Positions 54,182-62,971 of a stretch of 64,000 nucleotides of DNA are shown here, one piece after another (position 1 is the stretch's first letter; each line of letters begins with the position of its first letter). The notes beneath the pieces were generated by a model. The model worked only from the letters and a program-made list of their open reading frames with translations. It had not been told where the DNA came from and ran no database searches. This stretch comes from Silvibacterium bohemicum (GTDB lineage: Bacteria > Acidobacteriota > Terriglobia > Terriglobales > Acidobacteriaceae): NCBI RefSeq assembly GCF_001006305.1, contig NZ_LBHJ01000012.1, positions 160,231-224,230 on the forward strand. Direction: 5' to 3'. Position numbers and translations under genes: made by a program.

Positions 54182-55252
54182 CTATCCGCCGCTTAATCGA
54201 TACATGACCCGGATTTCGGTGCTCACTTCGACCGGATGACCATTCAGCGTATAAGGGGCGTAAGTCCAGTCACGTACTGCCTCGATCGCTGAAAGAGCCA
54301 GTGAGACATCAGGCGCAGACTTTATTCGCAGCTCGTGAATGCGCCCGTCCTCTCCGATCAAGGCAGAGAGGATCACCGTACCTGAGATCCGCGCGCTCTT
54401 CGCGGCGGCTGGATATCGCGGCGCCGATCCGTTCAGTTTGCGGCCCGCAAGAACCTTCCCCTCAACTGTTACCGACTGCTCCGGTAACGCGATTGCATTC
54501 GCCGGCGGAGCAAAAATTGACTCGTCGACGGTCGTCATCAGATTACCCTCGGCCAGATGAAAATCGACGAAAGGCTTCCCGGTATCGGAGATGGAGACAT
54601 CTGTCCCTAAATAGCGTCCGCCCAGCATACCAACCTTCTTATAGAGGGTGTTCAGAAGGCCGAATGATCCACTGAAGCGAAGCATGGGAGCGCTGGGATC
54701 GAAACAGTAGAGAGGAAACAAGCCAACGGGAGACGGACCCAGCTGGTGATCGATCTTCCTTACCAACTCTATGCATGTGAGCTTGGTGTTGGGAAAGGGG
54801 TTGTCGCGGCGCTGCAGTTCTGCGTTGTCCGTGTCCTCTGAACCCGGCATCGGACTCACCAGGCGCTGCCTGACAAGCGATTCCGCGAGCGGCGGTCCAA
54901 CCTCATCCCCGACCCGAAAGGTTCCGGCTTCGGTTACATACTCCGTTCGATTGAAGGTCGAGCTGGTGTAGACCCTCTTATCCTTCTTGGGTCCGGCCCA
55001 CCATTCTTCAAAAGTACCAGTGTGCCCAACTTTGCCTTCGCCGTCGAAAACCTGATAGGCGATCTTGATGTGCCATGGTTTCGCTTCAGGCGAGTCGAGG
55101 CCATTGATTTTGGCCGCCGCGGCCAGGATATCCGCGGGGTTCTTCGGCATTGGCTGGGTATTGGACGGTAGCGAGGCGGATTGAGCTTGGGCTGCAAGCG
55201 TAAAGAAAATACAGCCCATGGACAGGAGAAAAGGCCGACGATCGAAGGTCAT
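54182..55252 (-). CDS. Exported protein with TonB C-terminal domain
   Basis: 356 aa. Signal peptide (MTFDRRPFLLSMGCIFFTLAAQAQ), a roughly 230-residue N-terminal domain of unknown type (IAYQVFDGEGKVGHTGTFEEWWAGPKKDKRVYTSSTFNRTEYV), then a TonB C-terminal domain (about 262-354: GKVLAGRKLNGSAPRYPAAAKSARISGTVILSALIGEDGRI..LSAIEAVRDWTYAPYTLNGHPVEV). It lacks the inner-membrane anchor and proline-rich span of true TonB, so an energy-transducing role is doubtful. The type is frequent in Acidobacteria. Confidence 0.82.
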   Translation of the reverse strand: MTFDRRPFLLSMGCIFFTLAAQAQSASLPSNTQPMPKNPADILAAAAKINGLDSPEAKPWHIKIAYQVFDGEGKVGHTGTFEEWWAGPKKDKRVYTSSTFNRTEYVTEAGTFRVGDEVGPPLAESLVRQRLVSPMPGSEDTDNAELQRRDNPFPNTKLTCIELVRKIDHQLGPSPVGLFPLYCFDPSAPMLRFSGSFGLLNTLYKKVGMLGGRYLGTDVSISDTGKPFVDFHLAEGNLMTTVDESIFAPPANAIALPEQSVTVEGKVLAGRKLNGSAPRYPAAAKSARISGTVILSALIGEDGRIHELRIKSAPDVSLALSAIEAVRDWTYAPYTLNGHPVEVSTEIRVMYRLSGG

Positions 55253-55317
55253 GAAAGTTGAAAGCAGTTTAATCGATTCCTGTGAAACCGGAACGCTGCT
55301 TGTCTTGAAACCTGAGG

Positions 55318-56235
55318 CTACGGTGCGAGCAGGTTGCCAAAGATGCTGTCGAAGTCTTCGAGCTTGGCGTATTCGATGATCACCCGCCCGCGTCCGTTCT
55401 TGTCCTCGATATGGACTTTCAGGCCGAGCTTGCGGGTCAGGCGTTCCTCGGCTTCACGTACATTGGGATCGGCTGCCTCTTTGTTCTCTTTTCCTTTGCC
55501 CTTATCCCGTTTTTCCGGGTTCAGGATTCCCTGAACGTAGCTCTCCGTCTGCCGTACCGACATGGAGAGCGCGCCGACCTTCTGCGCGGCGCTGACAATG
55601 GTTTCGGGATTCTCGAGCGCCAGGAGCGCGCGGGCGTGGCCGAAGGTCAGCTCGCCGGCCTCGACCTTGCCTTGCACCTGCTCCGGCAGCCGGAGCAGCC
55701 GCAGAAAATTGGCCACCGAGGCGCGGTCTTTGCCGGTGCGCTGGGCCATATGCTCCTGCGTCATCTTGAAGTCGCGGCTTAGCCGTTCGTAGGCCCGCGC
55801 CTGTTCCATCGGGTTCAGGTCGGTGCGCTGCAGGTTTTCGACGATGGTCATCTCCATCGCCTGTTCGTCGGAGACCTGGCGCAGGATTGCCGGAATCGTC
55901 TCCTTGCCCGCCTTTTGCGAAGCCAGCCAGCGGCGCTCGCCGGCAATCAGCTGGAAGCGTCCATTGGCCTGCGGCCTGACGAGAATGGGCTGAACGACGC
56001 CCGTTGCCGCAATGGACGCGGCCAGCTCCGCCAGCTGCGCTTCGTCGAAGCGGGTCCGGGTCTGGTAGGGATTGCGGTCGATCTCGCCGACCGGTATCTC
56101 GCGCGGCGTGCCCTCGGCGACTGCCGGAGGCGGCGGCGCGGCCGGCGCTTCCGCTGTGGCCGAGAGGCGCGGGAGCAGCGACTCCAGGCCTCGGCCCAGC
56201 GCCCTGCGTTTCGGATTCTCTACAGCATTTGCCAT
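55318..56235 (-). CDS. parB: Chromosome partitioning protein ParB
   Basis: 305 aa. N-terminal RRALGRGLESLLP (ParA-interacting start), the ParB/CTPase domain with GVVQPILVRP and the nucleotide/arginine motif LIAGERRWLASQKAG, ENLQRTDLNPMEQARAYERL, HTH of parS recognition (MTQEHMAQRTGKDRASVANFLRLLRLP), and a C-terminal dimer domain. SD GGAAG. Directly downstream of parA, with parS sites 1.1 kb away. Confidence 0.95.
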   Translation of the reverse strand: MANAVENPKRRALGRGLESLLPRLSATAEAPAAPPPPAVAEGTPREIPVGEIDRNPYQTRTRFDEAQLAELAASIAATGVVQPILVRPQANGRFQLIAGERRWLASQKAGKETIPAILRQVSDEQAMEMTIVENLQRTDLNPMEQARAYERLSRDFKMTQEHMAQRTGKDRASVANFLRLLRLPEQVQGKVEAGELTFGHARALLALENPETIVSAAQKVGALSMSVRQTESYVQGILNPEKRDKGKGKENKEAADPNVREAEERLTRKLGLKVHIEDKNGRGRVIIEYAKLEDFDSIFGNLLAP

Positions 56236-56294
56236 GGCGCTTCCATTCCTAAGCTAAATTCATTTCGCCAATTCACTTGCCAGACGCCCGGACC

Positions 56295-57140
56295 TCAGCC
56301 GTACGGCCAGAAGCGGACTTTGACCTCGGGCCGCGATGCTGCAGCCTTCTTGCGCTCCTTGGCACGGGGACTTTCGATCTTGTGGCGGCCGAGCAGCTCC
56401 TGCGCCAGGTCGAAATAGCTCTCCGATCCTCGTGATTTCGGATCATAAAGAAGAACCGGCTTCCCGTAGCTGGGCGCCTCGGCCAGCCGCACATTGCGCG
56501 GGATTACCGTCTTGAAGAGCTTCTCCTTGAAGAATTCGCGGAGGTTCTCCGTGACCTGCTGCGCCAGATTGGTGCGGTCGTCATACATGGTCAGCAGAAC
56601 GCCCTCGATTTCGAGGCCGGGATTGAAGGCGGCCTTTACCCGCTCCAGGGTGTGCATCAGCTCGCTGATGCCTTCCAAAGCAAAATACTCCGCCTGCATC
56701 GGGACCAGGAGGCCGTCGGAGGCGACCAAAGCGTTCAGAGTGAGGAGATCGAGCGCCGGAGGGCAATCAAGCAGCACATAATCGTAGGCTGTTTTCTCGG
56801 GATCGAGCGCTTCCTTCAGCCGATAGGCGCGGCGCTCGTGCTGAATCAGCTCGACATTGGCGCCAATCAGATTTTTGCTCGAAGGAATGAGCTGGAGCGT
56901 GTCGATTTCGGTTTTTTGCAGGCTCTCCGCGAGGGTGGCGTCCCCTACAAGGATGTCGTAGATGGATTTTCGCTGTTCATCCTTCGCGAATCCATAGCCG
57001 CCGGTGGAGTTGGCCTGGGGATCGCAATCGATCAGCAGAACCTTCAGTCCCTCGAGAGCCACCGCCGCGGAAAGGTTAATGGCGGTCGTGGACTTTCCGA
57101 CTCCGCCCTTCTGATTGACCACCGCCAGCACTTTTCCCAT
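56295..57140 (-). CDS. parA: Chromosome partitioning ATPase ParA (Soj)
   Basis: 281 aa from ATG 57140, giving [23 protein letters not shown]; the frame extends to 57179 but the extra residues are not homologous. Deviant Walker A KGGVGKS (11-17), [34 protein letters not shown] and the DNA-binding/C-terminal region [22 protein letters not shown]. Works with ParB and parS to move chromosome origins. The basic C-terminal tail [17 protein letters not shown] is unusual. Confidence 0.95.
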   Translation of the reverse strand: MGKVLAVVNQKGGVGKSTTAINLSAAVALEGLKVLLIDCDPQANSTGGYGFAKDEQRKSIYDILVGDATLAESLQKTEIDTLQLIPSSKNLIGANVELIQHERRAYRLKEALDPEKTAYDYVLLDCPPALDLLTLNALVASDGLLVPMQAEYFALEGISELMHTLERVKAAFNPGLEIEGVLLTMYDDRTNLAQQVTENLREFFKEKLFKTVIPRNVRLAEAPSYGKPVLLYDPKSRGSESYFDLAQELLGRHKIESPRAKERKKAAASRPEVKVRFWPYG

Positions 57141-57361
57141 GAAGATATGAGAGTAGCGACGGGGAGGCCAGAAATGCAATGCAGATGGCCTGTGAAGAAC
57201 CGGGATAAATCTGTGGAAGATTTATTTGCACCCAGCTGATGAAAACCGGAAACACCGCGTGGTTACTGGAGATTCGTGCTGTTGAGAGATTTGTAAATAG
57301 ACGGAAAGGATTAGGAAGGAATGTGGAAATCGTTCTGAAATCTGGATGCATTTTGGACGAA

Positions 57362-57377
57362 TGTTCCACGTGGAACA
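57362..57377. other. parS centromere site 1
   Basis: tgttccacgtggaaca, a perfect 16-bp palindrome matching the bacterial parS consensus TGTTnCACGTGnAACA. Lies upstream of parA. Confidence 0.93.
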
Positions 57378-57426
57378 TTCGTCTGAAGGTAACGATAGTC
57401 AGGTGTAGCAGCAGAGTGAGTTGCAT

Positions 57427-57442
57427 TGTTCCACGTGGAACA
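57427..57442. other. parS centromere site 2
   Basis: An identical 16-bp palindrome 65 bp from the first, ending one base before the rsmG stop codon. Together they fill most of the 303-bp parA-rsmG gap. Confidence 0.93.
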
Positions 57443-57443
57443 A

Positions 57444-58061
57444 TTATTCCGATTTCCTACCCAGGAGGAGAAAAGCGTCGCTCATCCCGGTCATCGGAAC
57501 CGGAGCCTCCCACGCGATCGGTGCGAAATAGGCAGTATCTCTTTCAGCAGTCCCACTGGTGGCGAAGACAATCAACCACCCGCCCGGCGCAACCCGCTCA
57601 AAGGCAGCGGCGTAGGCCGCAGTCATCTTGTCCACGGCCCGGAGTGTCACGACTTCAAACTGTTGCGACGGAGGCATGGCCTCGATACGTCCATCGAAGA
57701 TTGATGCGCTTAATCCAAGGCTGCGAGTCGCTTCACGGAGAAATGCGGCTTTCTTAGCCTGAGATTCTCCGAGGGTCACCGAAATCTCCGGCCGCAAGAG
57801 CGCTACGGGTATCCCCGGAAAGCCCGCTCCCGAACCGAAATCCAAAAGGGATGCGACAGGGGGAATCAGCTGCGCGCATTGAATACACTCGAGAAAGTGC
57901 CGCCGGACAATGTCTTCCGGCGTTCGAATCGCCGTCAGGTTGAGCTTCGCGTTCCACTTGAGGAGCAGCTCCAGATATTGGGCGAACTTCGCGCTCACCC
58001 CAGGAGCCAGAGGATTTAACCCAGCTTCCGCTACCGAGCTTTCAATCTCCCCGGCAGTCAC
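57444..58061 (-). CDS. rsmG: 16S rRNA (guanine527-N7)-methyltransferase
   Basis: 205 aa from GTG 58061: it overlaps the preceding stop (GTGA) and has AGGAAA upstream, whereas the longer open frame (to 58208) would sit inside the neighbour. SAM-binding SLLDFGSGAGFPGIPVALLRPE, then ESQAKKAAFLREATRSLGL and VTLRAVDKM. Located beside parA/parB as in many bacterial origin regions. Confidence 0.93.
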   Translation of the reverse strand: MTAGEIESSVAEAGLNPLAPGVSAKFAQYLELLLKWNAKLNLTAIRTPEDIVRRHFLECIQCAQLIPPVASLLDFGSGAGFPGIPVALLRPEISVTLGESQAKKAAFLREATRSLGLSASIFDGRIEAMPPSQQFEVVTLRAVDKMTAAYAAAFERVAPGGWLIVFATSGTAERDTAYFAPIAWEAPVPMTGMSDAFLLLGRKSE

Positions 58062-58828
58062 TTCGTTTCCTGAGCTGATTCCATTGCCACCGATTCCGGA
58101 ACCGACTCCCGTATCGGCCGGGGCTGCCACGTGGCCGCTGCCTGAACGAAGTTGTCGAAGAGCGCCTTGGAGGCGGGATCGTCCGCAAAGCTTCTCTCGG
58201 GATGCCATTGGACGGCGACGACAAATTGGTCCCCTGTCCCCTCGACCGCCTCGATCACCCCGTCCTCGGTGCTGCGGGCGACTACGCGCAGCCCATCTCC
58301 GGGCCGGTCGATCGCCTGGTGATGACTGCTGTTGACCGCCAATTCCCCGTCCGCGGCCAGCCCTGCGAGCTGCGATCCCTCGGTTATGGATACCCGATGT
58401 GCCTCGACAATGGTGCGTCCCGGCGCATGATTCACTCCGGTCTGCAGATGCTGCATCAGGGAGCCCCCGCGCCAGACGTTCCAGGTCTGCAGCCCATAAC
58501 AGATCCCGAAAATCGGCTTGTGGAGGTTGGCGGCATCCTGCATCAGCAATTCGTCCACAGCCTCGCGCGCCGGATCTGCTTTACCGCACTCCGGAATACG
58601 CTCCTGGCCGTATTTCTCCGGATCGACATCCGCACCGCTTCCCGGCAGCAGCACGCCCTCGCAGGAAGAGGCCAGACGTGCCACTTCGGCAGGAAGAGCC
58701 GACAGGGGAATCTTGACCGCAATGCCTCCCGAAGCCTCGACCGCCTGCGCATACTGCGGCCAGGAGCGCTCGTTGTATTCGGTATCGTTCAAGGTCGGTT
58801 CGGGAATCGCGATGCGCGGTGCTTTCAT
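58058..58828 (-). CDS. Class I glutamine amidotransferase-like hydrolase (peptidase C26)
   Basis: 256 aa, related to gamma-glutamyl-GABA hydrolase PuuD. Start IAIPEP, VLLPGSGADVDPEKYGQ, nucleophile Cys in FGICYGLQTWNVWRGG, and His-Glu in VVAVQWHPERS. The usual G(I)CRG reads GICYG. It overlaps plsC upstream and rsmG downstream by 4 bp each, so the operon is tightly coupled. Substrate likely a gamma-glutamyl compound. Confidence 0.85.
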   Translation of the reverse strand: MKAPRIAIPEPTLNDTEYNERSWPQYAQAVEASGGIAVKIPLSALPAEVARLASSCEGVLLPGSGADVDPEKYGQERIPECGKADPAREAVDELLMQDAANLHKPIFGICYGLQTWNVWRGGSLMQHLQTGVNHAPGRTIVEAHRVSITEGSQLAGLAADGELAVNSSHHQAIDRPGDGLRVVARSTEDGVIEAVEGTGDQFVVAVQWHPERSFADDPASKALFDNFVQAAATWQPRPIRESVPESVAMESAQETK

Positions 58829-59634
58829 TGGGAGTCCTTCAGCGTAATCGCCTCCAGCTGCGGATGCGCCGGCTGTTCGAGATAGGAGTGTTCGTAGAAG
58901 AGCCGGCAGATCTCGTCTTTGACCCGCGCCGTCAGCTCATCGATCTGTCGCATCGTGTAGCCGGTAGTCTCGATCGGCTCGCCGGCCGCGACCGTCACCG
59001 GGACGGGATGAAAGAGCGAGGTGTGAATCGGCAGCAGCTCATGGGTGCCGATCAGGGCGATGGGAATGATGGGCACCTGCGCCCGGATGGCCATGAAGGC
59101 CGGCCCGTTCAGGAAGATTTCCGGGTGTCCGGTCTGCGTTCTTCCACCTTCGGGAAAGATGAATACAGGCATACCTGCCTTCAAGGTGCGAATCGCACTG
59201 CTCAGGCTGGCAATCGAGGCCCGCGGATTCGTTACATTGACCGGAACCTGTCCTGAGCGGGTGAGATGCCAGCCGATGAAGGGCAGCTTGAAGAGCTCGT
59301 GGCGGGCGACGATCCGGAACTGAAAAGGCAGGGTGCCGAAGATCACCGGCGTATCCGAATAAGAGAGGTGGTTGGAGGCATAGATGGCGACCCGGCCATC
59401 CAGCCGTTCGCCATTCACCACGGTGATCCTCGCGCCGCTAATCCTGACGACTGTGCGTCCCCAGACCTGCGCAATCGCGTGCTGTTGCTTGCCGCTCTTA
59501 TCCCAGAGGGAAGCGACGAGCGAGAGGCTCCCGAAGAATCCCGTCGAGAGGAAGAAGACCGGGGCGCGAAGGCCGTAATTCACCAGCCATTCCAGCTTGG
59601 GAATCGGATTGGGACGCGGCTTAAGCTCCTTCAT
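58825..59634 (-). CDS. plsC: 1-acyl-sn-glycerol-3-phosphate acyltransferase family
   Basis: 269 aa from ATG 59634, since AGGA lies 7 nt upstream; ATG 59640 and an earlier frame start are alternatives. One N-terminal hydrophobic segment (LRAPVFFLSTGFFGSLSLVASL), acyltransferase block I NHLSYSD (HX4D), block II/III FIFPEGGRTQTGHPEIFLNGPAF and block IV VPIIPIALIG. Makes phosphatidic acid at the inner membrane. Overlaps folC by 14 bp and the amidotransferase-like gene by 4 bp. Confidence 0.88.
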   Translation of the reverse strand: MKELKPRPNPIPKLEWLVNYGLRAPVFFLSTGFFGSLSLVASLWDKSGKQQHAIAQVWGRTVVRISGARITVVNGERLDGRVAIYASNHLSYSDTPVIFGTLPFQFRIVARHELFKLPFIGWHLTRSGQVPVNVTNPRASIASLSSAIRTLKAGMPVFIFPEGGRTQTGHPEIFLNGPAFMAIRAQVPIIPIALIGTHELLPIHTSLFHPVPVTVAAGEPIETTGYTMRQIDELTARVKDEICRLFYEHSYLEQPAHPQLEAITLKDSQ

Positions 59635-60988
59635 GTCCATATCCTGAGCCGGCCCCTGCCAAATTTTCCCGCAACGCGCCAATCAGGTAGACCGAACCCG
59701 TCACCACGATCAGGCCGTTGGCTGGCGTCGATGCAATCGCCTGCTGCAATGCGGCACTTGGATCGGCAATGGTCTCGAAGGAGACGCCGGTTTTCTCCGC
59801 GGCGGCCTGCAGATCTTCGAGCGAGGCGGCGCGGGGCGAGGGTACCTCGGTCAAAACCACTCTATTGAAGAGCGGAAAGAGAATCTGTGCAATCTCGGAG
59901 ATGGCCTTGTCGCGCAGGCAGCTGAAGACGGCGACAATCTCCTTGGGCTCGGGGTCGAGATGGGAGAGCGCGGCCCGCAAAGCCCATGCGCCGGCAGGAT
60001 TGTGCGCCACGTCCAGCAGCACATCAGCGCGGCCCGCGGCGGAGAATCGTTCCAGCCGGCCCGGCCAGCGTGTCTCGCGAATTCCCTCGGCGATTTGTGT
60101 CGCTGTAATATTGTAACCGTGATTGTTACGTAATTCGCAGGCCGCTGCGATAGCCAGTGCAACGTTCCTCTGCTGGTGCGCGCCGATCAACGGCGATGCC
60201 ACTTCGATGCGCTCGCCGAGCACGTTCAGACTATATTTTCCGAACGCGTCGACATCGGTGTACGGCGGCACATACTCGGCTGCGCTCACTCCGCGCACAT
60301 CCTGCGATACAGCCGCCTCGCCAATCGCCTGGTTGGCTTCAGGATGCTGCGGCAGCGTCACCAGCACGCCATTCGGCCGCAGGATACCGGCTTTTTCGCG
60401 CGCGATCTCGGTGATGGTCGCGCCCAGCCACTCGGTATGGTCGAGAGAGATGTCGGCGATGACGGAGACCAGCGGCTCGACGATGTTCGTCGCGTCCAGG
60501 CGGCCGCCCATGCCCACCTCCAGCACTGCTATATCTACCTTTTTTTCGGCGAAAGCAAGAAAGGCCAGCGCGGTCATGGCTTCGAAGAAGCTGGGATAGG
60601 CGCCCAGCTCGCCTTCTTCCACAAGCTTGCGCGCACAATCGTCAATGCGGAAGTAGAGCGCAGCGAAGTCGTCATCGGAGATGGGAGCGCCGGCAGTCTT
60701 CGGGTCGAAGATCTGCACCCGCTCGTTCACCCGAGAAAGATGCGGCGAGGTGTAGAGGCCAACGCGATATCCCGCTGTGCTGAGGATCGAGGCGAGTGTC
60801 GCCGATGTCGATCCTTTACCGTTGGTGCCCGCAACCAGCACGGAAGGGAACTTGAGCTCGGGATGACCCAGCGCCTCAGCGAGCACGCGCATCTCGTTCA
60901 GCTCGAACTTGCGGCGAGGCTGCCCCGGAGCGGCGTGCAACTCGCCGGCGAGCGCATAAAGACCTTCGATGGCTGCAGCATAAGACAT
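59621..60988 (-). CDS. folC: Folylpolyglutamate synthase / dihydrofolate synthase
   Basis: 455 aa Mur-ligase-like enzyme adding glutamate to folates. P-loop GTNGKGST (54-61), YTSPHLSRVNERV, VLEVGMGGRLDATNIVEP, DHTEWLGATITEIAREKAGI and DVAHNPAGA in the C-terminal domain. TAAAAT is 6 nt before the ATG and no SD is seen. Downstream of accD, an order found in many bacteria. Confidence 0.93.
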   Translation of the reverse strand: MSYAAAIEGLYALAGELHAAPGQPRRKFELNEMRVLAEALGHPELKFPSVLVAGTNGKGSTSATLASILSTAGYRVGLYTSPHLSRVNERVQIFDPKTAGAPISDDDFAALYFRIDDCARKLVEEGELGAYPSFFEAMTALAFLAFAEKKVDIAVLEVGMGGRLDATNIVEPLVSVIADISLDHTEWLGATITEIAREKAGILRPNGVLVTLPQHPEANQAIGEAAVSQDVRGVSAAEYVPPYTDVDAFGKYSLNVLGERIEVASPLIGAHQQRNVALAIAAACELRNNHGYNITATQIAEGIRETRWPGRLERFSAAGRADVLLDVAHNPAGAWALRAALSHLDPEPKEIVAVFSCLRDKAISEIAQILFPLFNRVVLTEVPSPRAASLEDLQAAAEKTGVSFETIADPSAALQQAIASTPANGLIVVTGSVYLIGALRENLAGAGSGYGHEGA

Positions 60989-60994
60989 ACGATG

Positions 60995-61000
60995 ATTTTA
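60995..61000 (-). promoter_or_regulatory. folC: Putative -10 box (TAAAAT) of folC, leaderless
   Basis: TAAAAT on the minus strand with exactly 6 nt to the ATG. Lies in the 175-bp accD-folC gap, indicating that folC has its own promoter. Confidence 0.5.
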
Positions 61001-61163
61001 GTGGATCGACATCGTTTCAGAGCGCTGTGCTATCCCGACGCTATGCTATCCGGGGTGCACACGCGAGCTCCTCTCATCAGAGGCCCTCGGGCCTTCAGGA
61101 TGTGGATCGAAGAGACCGGCCGGCGAGGCCGCGGCTCGCCGCTTACGCCGTCTGTCTTATGTT

Positions 61164-62006
61164 CTATGCCGCCTTCATGAAGTGGAGAGCCCGGCTGAGG
61201 TAATTCTTCAGATCCTTGCGATCGACGACCGCGTCCAGGAAGCCATGCTTCAGCAGGAACTCCGACCGCTGGAAGCCTTCGGGCAGCTTCTGCCGGATGG
61301 TCTGCTCGATTACGCGGGCTCCGGCGAAGCCGATCAGCGCGCCGGGCTCGGCAATATTCAGATCGCCAAGCATGGCAAAGCTGGCCGTGACGCCGCCGGT
61401 GGTGGGGTCGGTCAGCAGCGAGATATAAGGCACCCTGGCGTCGTCGAGCCGCGCCAGCGCCGTCGATATCTTGGCCAGCTGCATCAGGCTGATGATGCCT
61501 TCCATCATGCGTGCGCCGCCCGATGCCGAGACGATGATCAATGGCTGCCGCGTATCGTGGGCGCGATCTACAGCGCGGGCAATGGTCTCTCCTACAACAG
61601 CGCCCATGCTGCCGCCGATGAAGGCGAACTCCATCACGCTGAGCACCACAGGATGATCGCCGAGCACGCCGACCGCATTGCGGACCGCATCGTTGAGGCC
61701 GGTCTTTTTCTGCGCGTCTTTCAGCTTGTTCTTATAAGGTTTTAGGTCGGAGAACTGCAGAGGGTCGGTGGACTGCAGATCGCCGTCGATGAGCTCATAG
61801 CCGGGTTCGAGAAGCATCTCGATACGCGCCAGCGATCCCATGCGGAAATGAAAGCCGCACTTCGGGCATACCCAGAGATTGGCCTCGAGATCGGCCTTCC
61901 AGATCACCTGCTCGCAGGCTTCGCACTTGACCCAAAGCCCTTCGGTGCGGACCGTCTTAGCGCCGGTATCCTCGATCTTGTTGTCTTCCCTGCGAAACCA
62001 GGACAT
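61164..62006 (-). CDS. accD: Acetyl-CoA carboxylase carboxyltransferase, beta subunit
   Basis: 280 aa. Zinc ribbon with Cys28, 31, 47 and 50 (CEACEQ.. VCPKCGFHF), then the crotonase-like carboxyltransferase core: FAFIGGSMGAVVGETIARAVD, VSASGGARMMEGIISLMQLAK, and DPTTGGVTASFAMLGD. Makes malonyl-CoA with AccA/B/C, which are not in the window. SD AAGGGA. Confidence 0.95.
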   Translation of the reverse strand: MSWFRREDNKIEDTGAKTVRTEGLWVKCEACEQVIWKADLEANLWVCPKCGFHFRMGSLARIEMLLEPGYELIDGDLQSTDPLQFSDLKPYKNKLKDAQKKTGLNDAVRNAVGVLGDHPVVLSVMEFAFIGGSMGAVVGETIARAVDRAHDTRQPLIIVSASGGARMMEGIISLMQLAKISTALARLDDARVPYISLLTDPTTGGVTASFAMLGDLNIAEPGALIGFAGARVIEQTIRQKLPEGFQRSEFLLKHGFLDAVVDRKDLKNYLSRALHFMKAA

Positions 62007-62060
62007 CCATTCCCTTCCTATCTGTAACGCGCGTGCATCCGCTGCCGGGAGCCAGAATTC

Positions 62061-62507
62061 TCAATGCCCGGTGTGGTACGGATGCCCACTGAGGATTGTA
62101 AATGCGCGATAGATCTGCTCGCTCAGGACCACCCGCGCCAGCTCATGGGGGAGGGTCATCGGCCCCAGGGAGAGCAGCAGGTTCGCCCGCGCCCGCTCGG
62201 CATCCGACCAGCCGTCCGCCGGGCCGATCGCGAAGACGAGATGTTGTTGCCCTTCATCGCGCTTTTTCCCGATCCAACCTGCCAAGTCCGCAGAGGAGAG
62301 CTGTTTTCCACGCGGATCGAGGAGGACCAGCATGGTTCCCATACGCGACTTCTGCCGGTCCAGAGAATCGAAAAAAGACTCGCTGGTCTTAAACACCATT
62401 ATTTCAATGGGCGCATACGCTTCAACGCGTCCGGCGTAGTCCGAAGTCAGCGTGTCGAAGCGCTCACTCTTGGTCCGGACCGCTATGGAAACCAGAGCCA
62501 GTTTCAT
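62061..62507 (-). CDS. rlmH: 23S rRNA (pseudouridine1915-N3)-methyltransferase
   Basis: 148 aa SPOUT-class enzyme acting on ribosomal helix 69. MLVLLDPRGKQLSSADLAGWI, LVFAIGPADGWSDAERARANLLLSLGPMTLPHELARVVLSEQIYRAFTI with the knot, and the ending GHPYHTGH are hallmark. TAGACT is 6 nt before the ATG. It lies 54 bp upstream of accD on the same strand. Confidence 0.95.
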   Translation of the reverse strand: MKLALVSIAVRTKSERFDTLTSDYAGRVEAYAPIEIMVFKTSESFFDSLDRQKSRMGTMLVLLDPRGKQLSSADLAGWIGKKRDEGQQHLVFAIGPADGWSDAERARANLLLSLGPMTLPHELARVVLSEQIYRAFTILSGHPYHTGH

Positions 62508-62513
62508 CGAGCA

Positions 62514-62519
62514 AGTCTA
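62514..62519 (-). promoter_or_regulatory. rlmH: Putative -10 box (TAGACT) of rlmH, leaderless
   Basis: TAGACT on the minus strand, 6 nt before the rlmH ATG, with no SD. Confidence 0.4.
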
Positions 62520-62971
62520 TCGAAAGAACGAGATAGCGATCGACTTCTTGAAATAGAGCCCATTTCCCATAGATGAGGACGGATATGTATATAAAAAATA
62601 GTAGAAATGTGCTCCCTTGAACTTCCGATCCGGGATGCCACGCACGCCATAAACGGCTCGCAAAAAAAAATAATTAATCTGTAACACTTCAGGGCATGGA
62701 GTTATTCCTTAGTTATCTCCACATTTAGGTCTCGAGTGTCCATTTTCGAGCGGAAAAATCCTCTCAAATCTGCCGATGTGTATTGGCGTTGGCAGTGCGA
62801 TTGCTAGTTCCTCTGCCAAACAGTTGTCATGTCTTGCGGATCCTATCACCGCATGAGCGCAGCCGGTTCGAATTAGGGATCGGAAACAGATGCAGCCACC
62901 GGATCGGGCCGATCGGTCGGGCGGTTTTTGAGCGCGCGAGACGATCGTTTACGCCTTCCGTTGAGGAGCTT
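62520..62971. other. AT-rich intergenic region before second receptor
   Basis: About 450 bp of clearly lower GC than the window average between divergent genes. An imperfect hairpin accggatcgg-gc-cgatcggt (about 62898-62917) is followed by cgggcggttttt, possibly an attenuator or terminator in the receptor leader. No gene seen. Confidence 0.4.

Noticed and set aside
62896-62930. Riboswitch in the receptor leader
   Set aside because: Only one imperfect hairpin and a short T run are visible; no known aptamer core recognised.
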